Assembly: GCA_026119855.1 (NCBI GenBank)
Contig: JAOWBW010001599.1
Location: 62,001 to 126,000 of the forward strand
Reading direction: 5' to 3'
DNA length: 64,000 nt
Source of the DNA: Campanula takesimana
Taxonomy: Eukaryota > Streptophyta > Magnoliopsida > Asterales > Campanulaceae
Below are positions 30,979 through 40,306 of this stretch, piece by piece. Made by a program: the position numbers and the translations under genes. Each line of letters opens with the position of its first letter. Position 1 is the first letter of the stretch. The notes under the pieces were generated by a model. That model did no database searches, was not told the origin of the DNA, and was given only the letters and a program-made list of their open reading frames with translations.

Positions 30979-32276
30979 GGGTTAATTGCAGTTTAGGGTC
31001 TGAACTCAGCATAGTGTTCCCCAAGGAGGGCTCAAACAAATTATTTCTGCAGATCAGGGCTCAATACGTATTTTTTTCATCAATTTGGGGCTTTTTTATG
31101 GAATTCATTAGAAATTTCGTTAAATGATCATGTGCACGGCACATGATCAACGGAATGGTTACTTTGAAGTTGATATTCCTATATAAGGGGCTTAATGAAA
31201 ATTCTAAATATTAAAGGGCTGGATATAACAAAAAAGAAAAGAAAAAAAGAAAAAAAGCAAAAGCAAACATTCTCAACTCCCATATTCAGCTAACCTATTC
31301 CAACCTTTCCCTCTCTTTCTTCAACTCCATTATCCCCGTCACCACCAAGTCCCAAATTCCGACCAGGACCTCCACCTTCTCCGGCCCTTTTTTCTCATCT
31401 TCTCTCACTATAAGCTGCTCGCCTTTTCATCTCACCTTACCCTACAACTCAACCCAGCAAAACTGAATTGAAAAAAAAAAAAAAAAAAACCAGCAAACTA
31501 AATTGTAATTAACCCAGAGAAAAAGGGAAACCTCCCTCCCCCATTCACCCCTTCGATTACCTTCATGACCCACAACCCCATCGAACATTACATTCATTAC
31601 TGTTTGCAAATGCAATTTTAAACCTAATTCACCATCATAATTCGGTTCCACCTTCTTCCGCTGCTTCCTCTTTCCTTTCTCCCCTATCACTGTGCGTATG
31701 CAAGCCCAGAAATCAGACCCATCATTTCCAAAGAAGACGACGCCGGATGTGTAAAAAGAGAGTCGTTGATGGGAGTTTGGAGGTGATTTTGCATTGGGGT
31801 CAAATTAGGTCAGTGGAATTGATTTGGGATTGGGTTATTGATTTGGAATTGGGTTAGGGAGGTGGAGATGGAGTATTTTGGGAGAGCGGTGGCGGAGAGG
31901 AGGAGGAGGGAGGAGATTAATTGGTGGAGAGATAAGCCGGAGGAGAGGTTTACGATGCCGCCGGTTAGATTTTTGGGGTAAAGATGAGGATGGGGTTGGG
32001 TGTAATATTTGAGAGAGAGAGAGAGGTTTCCAATTTCACCCACCTTTTTCAAATTCTTACATTTAACTCCTTAATAGTCAATATAAAATTTAAAGTAACC
32101 AATTTGTTGATCACCTGCACGGCACATGAGAAATTAACGAATTTCTAACGATTTCCGTAAAAAAGCCATATATTGATGAAAAAAAGACGTATTGAGCCCT
32201 GGTCTGCAGAAATAATTTGTTGGAGCCCTCCTTAGGGAACGCTATGCTGAGTTCAGGCCCTAAACTGCAATTAACC
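30979..32276. mobile_element. Non-autonomous Mutator-like element (MULE)
   Basis: 1298 bp. Long terminal inverted repeats of about 190 bp begin GGGTTAATTGCAGTTTAGGG at 30979 and end with the complement at 32276; both arms contain CTGAACTCAGCATAG, AAATTATTTCTGCAGA and GCACGGCACATGA. It is flanked by identical 9-bp direct repeats TTAATACCT (30970-30978 and 32277-32285), the size diagnostic of Mutator. The interior is pyrimidine-rich on the left and GA-rich on the right, without a transposase. Confidence 0.9.
31230..32050. other. MULE interior, possibly captured sequence
   Basis: Between the inverted repeats lies UTR-like DNA (CCTTTCCCTCTCTTTCTTCAAC at about 31300, a poly-A run near 31470, GAGAGAGAGAGAGAGG near 32010). 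It may be captured host sequence as in Pack-MULEs, but no protein-coding similarity was recognised. Confidence 0.35.
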
Positions 32277-32283
32277 TTAATAC

Positions 32284-32284
32284 C

Positions 32285-32317
<33 letters not shown>

Positions 32318-32323
32318 TATAAA
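32284..32323. repeat. (TA)n microsatellite
   Basis: About 20 TA units with one interruption, directly abutting the MULE target duplication. Confidence 0.9.
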
Positions 32324-32396
32324 ACCTTTCATGACTATAATTTAAGATAAAATAATACCCAATTACTCTCATTAGGCCAAGTAACTAATAATAAAA

Positions 32397-32415
32397 AAAC
32401 ACACACACACACACC
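32397..32415. repeat. (AC)n microsatellite
   Basis: Nine AC units. The DNA from here to 32661 is AT-rich and without recognisable features. Confidence 0.8.
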
Positions 32416-32661
32416 ATATTATGATATATGCACACCCACCTTCAAACATACATACAATACAGAGTAAGCAATAATTATGCCCAAAGTCATTCCATTTAAA
32501 TGATCCAAAAGTTGTTTAGGTTAATTTAAATTAACCTACCCATTTGTTCCTTCTTGTTCCGTCTTTACTCTTTCTCTGATTCATCTTCTTTTTCTTATTT
32601 ATTAATTTGTTCTCTTTTAAGTTCCACCTGATTCTCTCTTTTTTACTCTCAAAATGTAAAG

Positions 32662-33271
32662 TGTTAGAGCAATAAACAAGACTTGATGAGAAAAAGTAAG
32701 CAATCATAAAAACACAAATTTACGTGGTTCACCAACTTGGCTACGTCCACGGGGAGGGGAGAGAATATTATTATCAATCTGGAAAAACAATTACAAAAGA
32801 TCACACTATTACTGTTGCACGAATTATTGATCATAATAGTTCCTAACTGTGCACTCTAGAATTATACATCTCTCTGAGCACTCTAATAATCTGTCTATGA
32901 CAATCTGAGGTGTGATTTTGATCTAAACTAATAGCCTTTATTTTTACTACTCAAAGCCTAGCTCAAAATCTGATAAGAACTTGGAATACAAGTCCAAAAC
33001 AGACTTGAAACATTTCCTTCTGCGAAACTGGAACTGCTGCAAATTTTGGCCCGAATCTTGATGGATTCGGCGGAGTCTAGGGCATGGTTCGGCCGAACCA
33101 GTGCCTTGACTCGCCCAAATCCCTGTCCGAACCTTTGCTGCTCCAAAAACCTAAGTTTCCGATTCACCTGGTTCGGCTGAACCATGTTCTGCTCTGTCCC
33201 TGAATTATGAAAGCTTCCTATTGCTTAACCATTTAACTTGGCGTCCCAAATTCAAAGGCATTAACCCAACA
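32662..33271 (-). repeat. 3' LTR of element J
   Basis: 610 bp. The minus strand starts TGTTGGGTTAATGCC at 33271 behind a purine tract and ends at 32662 (plus strand TGTTAGAGCAATAA). Contains palindromes at 33085-33100 and 33169-33184. Confidence 0.82.
33085..33184. repeat. TGGTTCGGCCGAACCA palindromes in J LTR
   Basis: 33085-33100 is a perfect 16-base palindrome; 33169-33184 (TGGTTCGGCTGAACCA) differs by one base. Between and beside them are partial copies (GATTCGGCGG, GTCCGAACC). Confidence 0.93.
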
Positions 33272-33282
33272 ATCTCCACCTT
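33272..33282 (-). promoter_or_regulatory. Polypurine tract of element J
   Basis: The minus strand reads AGGTGGAGAT before the LTR start, as in many copia elements. Confidence 0.75.
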
Positions 33283-33337
33283 GAATTTTAATCTCCATGA
33301 CAACAAACCTTTTCTCCCCCCTCGCCTTTTCTGCTAT

Positions 33338-33904
33338 CTAATAGCTGCGAACATTAAGCAAGTCCAAACAATGTTGGAACTTGCTCCCCGTCACGGGCTT
33401 TGTGAACATATCTGCAGGGTTGTCCGCCGTCCCTACCTTCTTCACCTTTACCCATTTCTCATCCTTTAGGAAATGATATCTGACATCAATGTGCTTGGTC
33501 CTCTCATGATGAACTTTATCCTTGGCTAGACAAATCGCGCTCAAACAATCGCAATAAATAATAGCTTGATCTTGATGTATTCCAAGATCGCTGATCAATC
33601 CCTTTAACCATATTCCTTCTTTAGCGGACTCTGTCAATGCCATGTATTCTGCTTCTATTGTAGACAATGTCACTGTCGCCTGCAATATAGCCTTCATACT
33701 GACAATTGACCCACCAAGATTAAATACATATCCGGCCATCGATCTTCTTGTATCAACATCACCTGAATAGTCCGAATATGAGAACCCCTCGACTGCACAT
33801 TCTACTCCACCTTCATAGATGAGACCGACATTACTGGTACCCCAAAGATACCTAAAGATCCGTTTCATAGCTTGCCAATGTTCTTTACCTGGATTACCCA
33901 TCAA
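33338..33904 (-). CDS. Element J RNase H domain (pol C-terminus)
   Basis: 188 codons ending in the pol stop. Shows the copia RNase H order: FSYSDYSGDVDTRRSMAGYV (the first catalytic Asp region), STIEAEYMALTESAKEGIWL (catalytic Glu), IYCDCLSAICLAKD (Asp) and KVHHERTKHIDVRYHFL, then NPADMFTKPV. It would remove the RNA strand during cDNA synthesis. The ATG is internal; the frame belongs to the pol polyprotein and joins the RT piece at 33926 after a small disruption (a stop lies between). One of the better-preserved coding pieces here. Confidence 0.9.
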   Translation of the reverse strand: MMGNPGKEHWQAMKRIFRYLWGTSNVGLIYEGGVECAVEGFSYSDYSGDVDTRRSMAGYVFNLGGSIVSMKAILQATVTLSTIEAEYMALTESAKEGIWLKGLISDLGIHQDQAIIYCDCLSAICLAKDKVHHERTKHIDVRYHFLKDEKWVKVKKVGTADNPADMFTKPVTGSKFQHCLDLLNVRSY

Positions 33905-33925
33905 CCGACTAACAACACTAACTGC

Positions 33926-34298
33926 CTATGCAAGATCCGGCCTAGTGCACACCATAGCATACATCAAACTACCAACTGCACTAGCATAGGGTACTCGAGC
34001 CATATACTCTTTCTCATCCACCGACTTGGGCACAAACGCGACTGATAACCGTGTATTGGCTGCACTCGGAGTATCTATAGCCTTAGTTATCGACATACCA
34101 AAACTCTCTAAAACTTTCTTGATGTAACCTTTCTGGGATAAGAACAGTTTTCGTTTAGCTCTGTCTCTATAAATCTCCATACCCAGAATTTTCTTCGCGC
34201 TACCCAAATCCTTCATCTCAAATTCTGCGGACAATAAGCCTTTCAGCTTCTGAATCTCTGACTTCTTGACTGTTGCTATCAACATATCATCTACATAG
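33926..34298 (-). CDS. Element J reverse transcriptase, C-terminal part
   Basis: Starts within the YVDD motif: the DDMLIA residues are here and the YV residues are on the other side of element A at 51115. Downstream it reads LLSAEFEMKDLGSAKKILGM and PYASAVGSLMYAMVCTRPDL, standard copia RT/connection wording. The frame ends at a stop at 33926, just before the RNase H piece. The break at 34298 is exactly the left border of element A, marked by CATAG. Confidence 0.88.
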
Positions 34299-34777
34299 TG
34301 TTGGTAGTGGTGCCCTAGGCACGTTTAATAAACGTTGTAATTGTTATCATTTATTTCATATTAATAAAGAGATGTTTTGATTATTATTGTTGTTCATGTT
34401 TACTTATAATAATCTCCGTCCCTAGTACTTGTTAAGCACTAGTATAAAGGCTAAATGATCATGGGATGATCATGTTAGATTTATGGGTACTTGTTTGGAA
34501 CAAAGTACTGGACATGACCCGCTCTATGAGATTTATGTCATGGTCTATGTCATACATATATCTCGTATTAGTTATGTCATTTGAATCCTTAGACATGAAG
34601 TTATTATAGTCTTCCACTTGATGAACATTATGTTTGACATATTCAAACGCTACTTTTAACCGAGTAGTTATAAAGGGTATGATTGGCATAATCGGATTCA
34701 CGTAGGGAAGAATAATAAGCTAAATGGATTTGTCCCTCCTCGGAGAGATGTCAAGCTTGGGCCTCTCGTAGGAATGA
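34299..34777 (+). repeat. 5' LTR of element A, first part
   Basis: First 479 bp, starting TGTTGGTAGTGGTGCCCTAG, ending at the K target duplication AATGA (34773-34777). The 80-codon minus-strand ORF in it is LTR sequence. Confidence 0.93.
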
Positions 34778-37554
34778 TGTCGCGACCCCGAACCCCGCGG
34801 CCCGAGATCGCGAGCTGGACGTCGACTTAAAACCAAAACTCTAAAATATAGAAGTTAAAAATTCCATTTTGAACCAAAAGATGATAACACAAGGTTTTAC
34901 AAATCCAAGTTTAAATCAACAAAGTATATCCAACTTAAGCTCCACAGCTTATACCCAAAAGAATAAAATATACAATTCTTAATGACGTCAATAAAGGGTA
35001 TAACTATCCCCCAAAGGTTATACATTTAAATAATGTAAACCGATCCATAACAACCTGCCCCAAAATCTCAATCCTCTCGACGTCCTCCTCGAACCGCGAA
35101 TCCTAATCCTTTTCCTCCTGGGGGGGGGGGGTTAAGGAAAACAATTTGAAACAAGAAACGGGGTGAGAATAAATCTCAGTAAGTTACTAATGCAACTACA
35201 TGACATGCTAATATGCAATGACCAATAGCAATTAACATAAGACAGATAGCAGCGGAATAATAAGTAACATGCTGTCAAACAGTAATATCCAATAGTCAAT
35301 CATATAAATAAACATATAACAACAAATGAGAGGCTCCCTATCGCCAACCGTCCCATACCGGTTGGAAATAACGACCAGCTCATCATGCAACACATAAAGC
35401 TGAAATAAACACTCATAAGTGGATACATAGCCAAGGTTTCACCCCACTGGAAGAACCAAATAAAGGTCGCTGCGCAGCTTCAATAATCAACAATCAACAA
35501 TCAACATCTTCATAGCAGCATGAAAGCTCGAAGAGAAAACCCCGGTACCGGAACCAAATCATAAAAGTGTCACAAGGGACAAGGACCATGACACAAAGTC
35601 ATGCCCATTAGCCAGATGCATTCACAAAGGAATGCTGACTTATCCTTTCCAAGGCCAATCTGGAGAAGGGGTATAGTAAGGGCAAAACAATGGTCAACAT
35701 TATAATGGACTTGGCTTTGCCATTATAATCCTTCCCATCGCCCGATGCAACAAATATGCCAGCTGGGCTTCTAATTAAATGCTAAGTAATAATATTTTAG
35801 CATGAATAAACAACTTAAGGTTCCAAAGTAGGGAACCACACCAATTAATCACCATAAAGATGCAAACGATTACTCATGAAGAGTTCAACAACAACGAACA
35901 CAAGAAGTTTCTCATAAAAGAGCACAACAACGATAAACGGAATTTCTCATAAAGAGCACAACAACATTGATCATTAAAATAAGATGATTCCAAGACAAGG
36001 ACCCATACCAAACACGTCGTAAAGATGATACCCACGAGTTATTCATAAAGAGCACAACCCAAACGGTCGCTCACCAATGGCACAATGACTATTACCACAA
36101 TGACCCTAAACATTTACTCATAAAGATATACTAGGACTATGAACTCAACCATCTCATCACACCTGGAATTCCAAAGTAGGAAATCAGAATGGATACACCT
36201 TAAGGTTAATCAAACCGTAAGTACCCAATCGCCAATTCACGCTTTATCTCCGTTCATAACGAACCCATTCTAAACACCCCAAACGAATCCGAAAGGTTAC
36301 CCTTATTAGAACATGATCACGACAGGACTAAACCCTACACCATGGTGTTCAATAACAACCCTCTAGGTACTATAGGACATCGCCTAAAACCTAGACCAAG
36401 TCTTACGCGAAATTCAATTCGGTTGGAACAAACACGAACACATCATAAGATGCCCAAACAATACTTGATCAAATTACATAGCTCTATTGTTCACAAAGGA
36501 ACCAATTTTAATTACTAAAGTGTTCCACGGTGTTATCTTAAGTTAATTAGAAGAAGGAACCCTAAACTAGGTAAGCCATTAGTCTTAAACCAAGCAAAAA
36601 GGTCAAAATCCTGGAACAGGGGGCGGGCGGGCGCCTGGCATGGGGCGAGCGGGCGCCTGAATGACCAGAAGGTCTGGTCATCAGAAAATGACATGTAGGC
36701 GGGCGCCTGGAGGGGGTCGGGCGGGCGCCTGGTCTGGATTCCAGTCGGGAAAACAGAGCTGGGTTCCTTAAGTTCGAACCAAAATCACCCCAATCTCTAA
36801 AATACTCCAAACCAATCCTTCTAACAAATTCCACAATGAACCAAAACCACATTTAAGCTAAGAGGGGACCTAAATCACATCATCTAACAACTCCAATCCA
36901 AGATTAAATCCCAAAATCATAATATCACCATTTTTGCCCAAAAACTCAAATAAATTCCAAATAAATCTCAAACTCAATCAAACTTCATATATAACAACTA
37001 AAGCATTATATGAACATGAAAGGAACATTTTAGCATAAAAATGGGGGAAAAGTAACTTACTTGATAAATCTCAAAGTTGACGGAATTCAATTCTTTTTGG
37101 CTTCCTACGATCCTATCGATGATCTAAACACGTTTCACGTTTTAAGAAATGAATAATAATGAGAGGAAGATGGAGTAAATGAAGAGAGAAGGAAGATGAG
37201 AAGACAATGCTTACCAAAGCTAGAGAGAGGGAGGGAGTTGTCTGGGAGAGGATGGAGAGAGTGAGGGAGAAGGTGAGGGAGGAGGGGGAAGTAGGGAAAT
37301 TGTTTCAAAATGTTGCACTTAGGGCCCCTCCCCTACACTACTCAAAAACTTACACTCCCTACTAATTATTAAGATTCAACATTTCAACACTAGCACAAAT
37401 GACCCAAATAAAATGCTAGGCATAATTATGATAACACATAAATTGCACACATGAATATTTAAATAAATAATAATTTAAATAAATAATTAAGCAAATAAAT
37501 AAATAATAACTATTTATTACTAATAAAATAGAGCCTAGATTTCGGGTCGTGACA
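34778..37554 (-). repeat. 3' LTR of element K
   Basis: 2777 bp. Contains degenerate short repeats of CTCATAAAGAGCACAACAAC type at 35870-36130 and the GGCGGGCGCCTG palindrome cluster at 36625-36732. The 96-codon ORF at 36562-36852 spans the GC cluster and is identical in the other LTR; it is not a gene. Confidence 0.95.
36625..36732. repeat. CAGGCGCCCGCC palindrome cluster in K 3' LTR
   Basis: Four copies (ending at about 36637, 36659, 36709 and 36732), same motif as the E LTR; repeated in the other K LTR at 42154-42261. Confidence 0.92.
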
Positions 37555-37570
37555 TTCACTCCCCCTTAAA
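37555..37570 (-). promoter_or_regulatory. Polypurine tract of element K
   Basis: The minus strand reads TTTAAGGGGGAGTGAA directly before the 3' LTR. Confidence 0.85.
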
Positions 37571-39134
37571 GAAAATTCGACCCGAATTTTAACGAGACTT
37601 ACCCGAAAGACTAATTAGCTACGGATACGATAGTTTCACATTTCTCAAATTCCTCAATTGTCCAATCTAACCCACTACAAGGTAACCTTAAATGATGCTT
37701 ACGATAACACTACCTCATGAACCGAATCGTTCCATCATTAACTTTATTACTAATCAAAATCCGTACTCAAAATCGAAGAATCCAAATTATTTCCATACTT
37801 AATTCTCGAGATATCTCAAGCTCGCCTTATTCATAGCCTTAACTACACTGCAAAGGTACTTCCATTTGTAAATCGCATACTTAGTATTATTCCCCAGAAT
37901 TTCAAAACATTACCATCTCGAGCTTAATTAGCTTTAAAAATATAAAAAGGCTAAACCATTCAATGTACTCAATAGTCCGCAAAACGATCCAAATTTCATC
38001 TTCAAAAGATTTTCTTTAACTCTCATTTAAGTCATAATCCGTGCTCATATACCCAAAGGAAATCAACGAACTCCAAATTCAATAGCTAAACCCAGTTAGT
38101 CTCTCACGCATACATTTATTGACTTGATGATATTTAAGCTCAATGGTACTACCCTTATAATAACCCAATTAGCTAGTAACGTTCCAACTGACCCAATACC
38201 AATTCATGATATTCCTTAATTATGCCCCAGTATTGATAATCAACTTACTTCACATACCCTTGATCCAATTCGGGAAACGCCACCAAGAAGGGATTTAGAA
38301 CCATAGAACCACTATCTAACCAAAATTTCAAAATGCCTTTAACATAAATCAAGAAATTATTACTCTCCCAAAATGTACTTAGTCATTTCTAACTTAACAC
38401 GCTTACCACCACTAATGATTATAACTCCTGTAACAAACTCATCATCCATAACAAATCGTACACCTCTCATGCTAATCCATCCCGATACATTCACGGAGAT
38501 GCACTTAAAGTGACCAAAATTTCCCTCAAGAGATCCTCAGTGAATCCTCAACTCCTATAACTCAACCGATACTATATGGCTATTGATCTAAATATTAGTA
38601 CTACAACCTTGTACCACAACAATGCAATTTAACCCCAAGCTTCTCCTCGAACACTAAGTACTATTCGGAAGAAAATGAAAATCTTACGAATGATATATAC
38701 ACCCAACAAATTGACCGAAACTAAATACTCGGATTTCAATTAAGAAAAGATAGGTATAACTCCACCCAAAGGAACGGTCTCAAACAGTTTTAAGAAACTA
38801 GGAATGGAGGATATAACAATCCCCTACAACAATAGATTAAAGCAATAGTAACATCAAAATCTTGTAATAGCAACATGGCTAATTTAGCAGGTGAGACACA
38901 ACCATACTTAAGCACATCATAAGCACATAAGACTTCATCAGACACCCTAAACTCTTCCATAGGAGTAGACACCTACAACACATAAGTCAAAGACTCAGAA
39001 GAAATAAATGCAACTAAATGCACAGAAACACATAAATGCGATGACCCTAAAATGCACGCGCTCGCTCTCACGACGCAAATAATGCCTCCTGAAATTATCC
39101 TTTACCTGGTGAGTGCTGATTGATCGCAAATACC
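37571..39134 (-). other. Element K internal region without coding sequence
   Basis: About 1.56 kb of AT-rich DNA where pol would be in an autonomous element. Only chance ORFs (60 codons at 38790-38972). I could not recognise degraded pol in it, so it may be replaced rather than decayed sequence. Confidence 0.6.
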
Positions 39135-40025
39135 CTACCCTGAACCTTTAGGGTTTCCCGAAGTATCTCTCTTCTGACCTTGTGCAGTACCAGTGTCACT
39201 CCCGGATGGTTGATATCTGCCCCTAAGACAATCCCTCACAAAATGCCCCAACTGACCACAATTCACACATTTTCCTTGCTTCTTCCAACACTTGTCTTCT
39301 GAGTGTCCTTTCCTCTGACAGTAACTGCAGACTTTCCCATTTCGTGTCCCCTTATTAGAACCTTGATTTCCTACTGTTGGTTGCCCTTGAAGTTGCCTTC
39401 TGAATTGAGTTTGCACTCCAGAATTACCTCTGTTATCCGAATGTTGCTGTTGTGACTTGCTCTGCCCTCCTTGCTTACCCGGGTTAACCATCTCAGTCTT
39501 CCTTTTGTGTTCCCAAATATCCTGCTCAATCAAGTAGGCTCGATCCACCGCATCCTGAAAAGGTTGAATTCTTTGGGCTAAAAGTTGATTCCTAATAGCT
39601 GTCTTCAAACCCCTAATCAATCTCATCGCTTTCTGCTCCTCGGTCCGCACAAGGTATTCACAACACCTGGCTAATTCTGTGAACTTAGCCGAGTACTGTG
39701 CTACTGACATCATGCCTTGCTCCAAGCTGAGGAACTCGATCTCTTTCCAGTTTTGATCCACTAGAGAGATAAAATGATCCTTGAATTTCCTCACGAACCA
39801 CTCCCAAGGATATGGTACAAGAGTCGCATCCCAACTGGTCTTCAGTGCCTTCCACCAATGTTCCGCAGCCCCCACGAGCTTATAAGCTGCAAACATAACC
39901 CTATCCTCATCAGTGCAACCAAAGTCATCGTAGATTTTCTCCATCGATTCTATCCATAGCTCGGCTTTCTTCACATCCGGCTCTCCGTCGTACTCACTTG
40001 GTTTCAACTTTAAGAACTGCTCCAA
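39135..40025 (-). CDS. Element K gag, capsid and double zinc-knuckle part
   Basis: 296 codons. Residues 1-170 are a Retrotrans_gag (capsid) domain: KLKPSEYDGEPDVKKAELWI, AAYKLVGAAEHWWKAL, LIDQ-like ISLVDQNWKEIEFLSLEQG, MRLIRGLKTAIRNQLL. Near the C-terminus are CCHC knuckles CSYCQRKGHSEDKC and CVNCGQLGHFVRDC for RNA binding. The protein would form particles and package RNA. The ATG at 40025 is not the real start: the frame is continuous with the upstream piece (40032-40235) except for one in-frame TGA between APP and YGLEQ, best explained as CGA changed to TGA. Without that stop gag would be about 363 codons or more. Wording fits Del/Tekay-type chromovirus gag. Confidence 0.9.
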   Translation of the reverse strand: MEQFLKLKPSEYDGEPDVKKAELWIESMEKIYDDFGCTDEDRVMFAAYKLVGAAEHWWKALKTSWDATLVPYPWEWFVRKFKDHFISLVDQNWKEIEFLSLEQGMMSVAQYSAKFTELARCCEYLVRTEEQKAMRLIRGLKTAIRNQLLAQRIQPFQDAVDRAYLIEQDIWEHKRKTEMVNPGKQGGQSKSQQQHSDNRGNSGVQTQFRRQLQGQPTVGNQGSNKGTRNGKVCSYCQRKGHSEDKCWKKQGKCVNCGQLGHFVRDCLRGRYQPSGSDTGTAQGQKRDTSGNPKGSG

Positions 40026-40031
40026 CCCATA

Positions 40032-40235
40032 TCACGGAGGTGCTACATGTTCCTCTCTCGGTCCTTGGTCATGAATTGCTTTCACGGCCGCTTCAAACCT
40101 GCCCTGGAACACTGCACGGTTTTCTTCCCATAGATCATTCTGATTCTGAGTCCCACTAGAACTTTCACCCGATCTTCTTCTAGCCATCACAACAAATACC
40201 TGCATAAAATACTCATCGTTACTCACTCCGAACAC
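40032..40235 (-). CDS. Element K gag N-terminal part
   Basis: 67 codons by the longest frame. The likely gag start is the internal ATG of MARRRSGESSSGTQNQNDLW (about 40187), as is usual for this family, with the preceding residues being leader. Ends at an in-frame TGA at about 40029-40031 followed directly by the rest of gag in the same frame. It was presumably functional until a single C-to-T change. Confidence 0.82.
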   Translation of the reverse strand: MFGVSNDEYFMQVFVVMARRRSGESSSGTQNQNDLWEENRAVFQGRFEAAVKAIHDQGPREEHVAPP

Positions 40236-40291
40236 AACTACCCTCCTAGGTCATACTAGTCCACCTAGACTTATACTTAGAGCTAAACCAT

Positions 40292-40304
40292 AGCTCTGAT
40301 ACCA
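40292..40304 (-). promoter_or_regulatory. Primer binding site of element K
   Basis: The minus strand reads TGGTATCAGAGCT two bases inside the 5' LTR; initiator methionine tRNA type. Confidence 0.92.
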
Positions 40305-40306
40305 AC

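Noticed and set aside
30655..30996. 113-codon ORF after the CT-rich stretch as a host membrane protein
   Set aside because: Isoleucine/leucine-rich because the DNA is AT-rich; it runs into the MULE terminus and has no family wording.
38790..38972. 60-codon ORF in K as an accessory gene
   Set aside because: Short, AT-rich surroundings, no motif; chance ORF.
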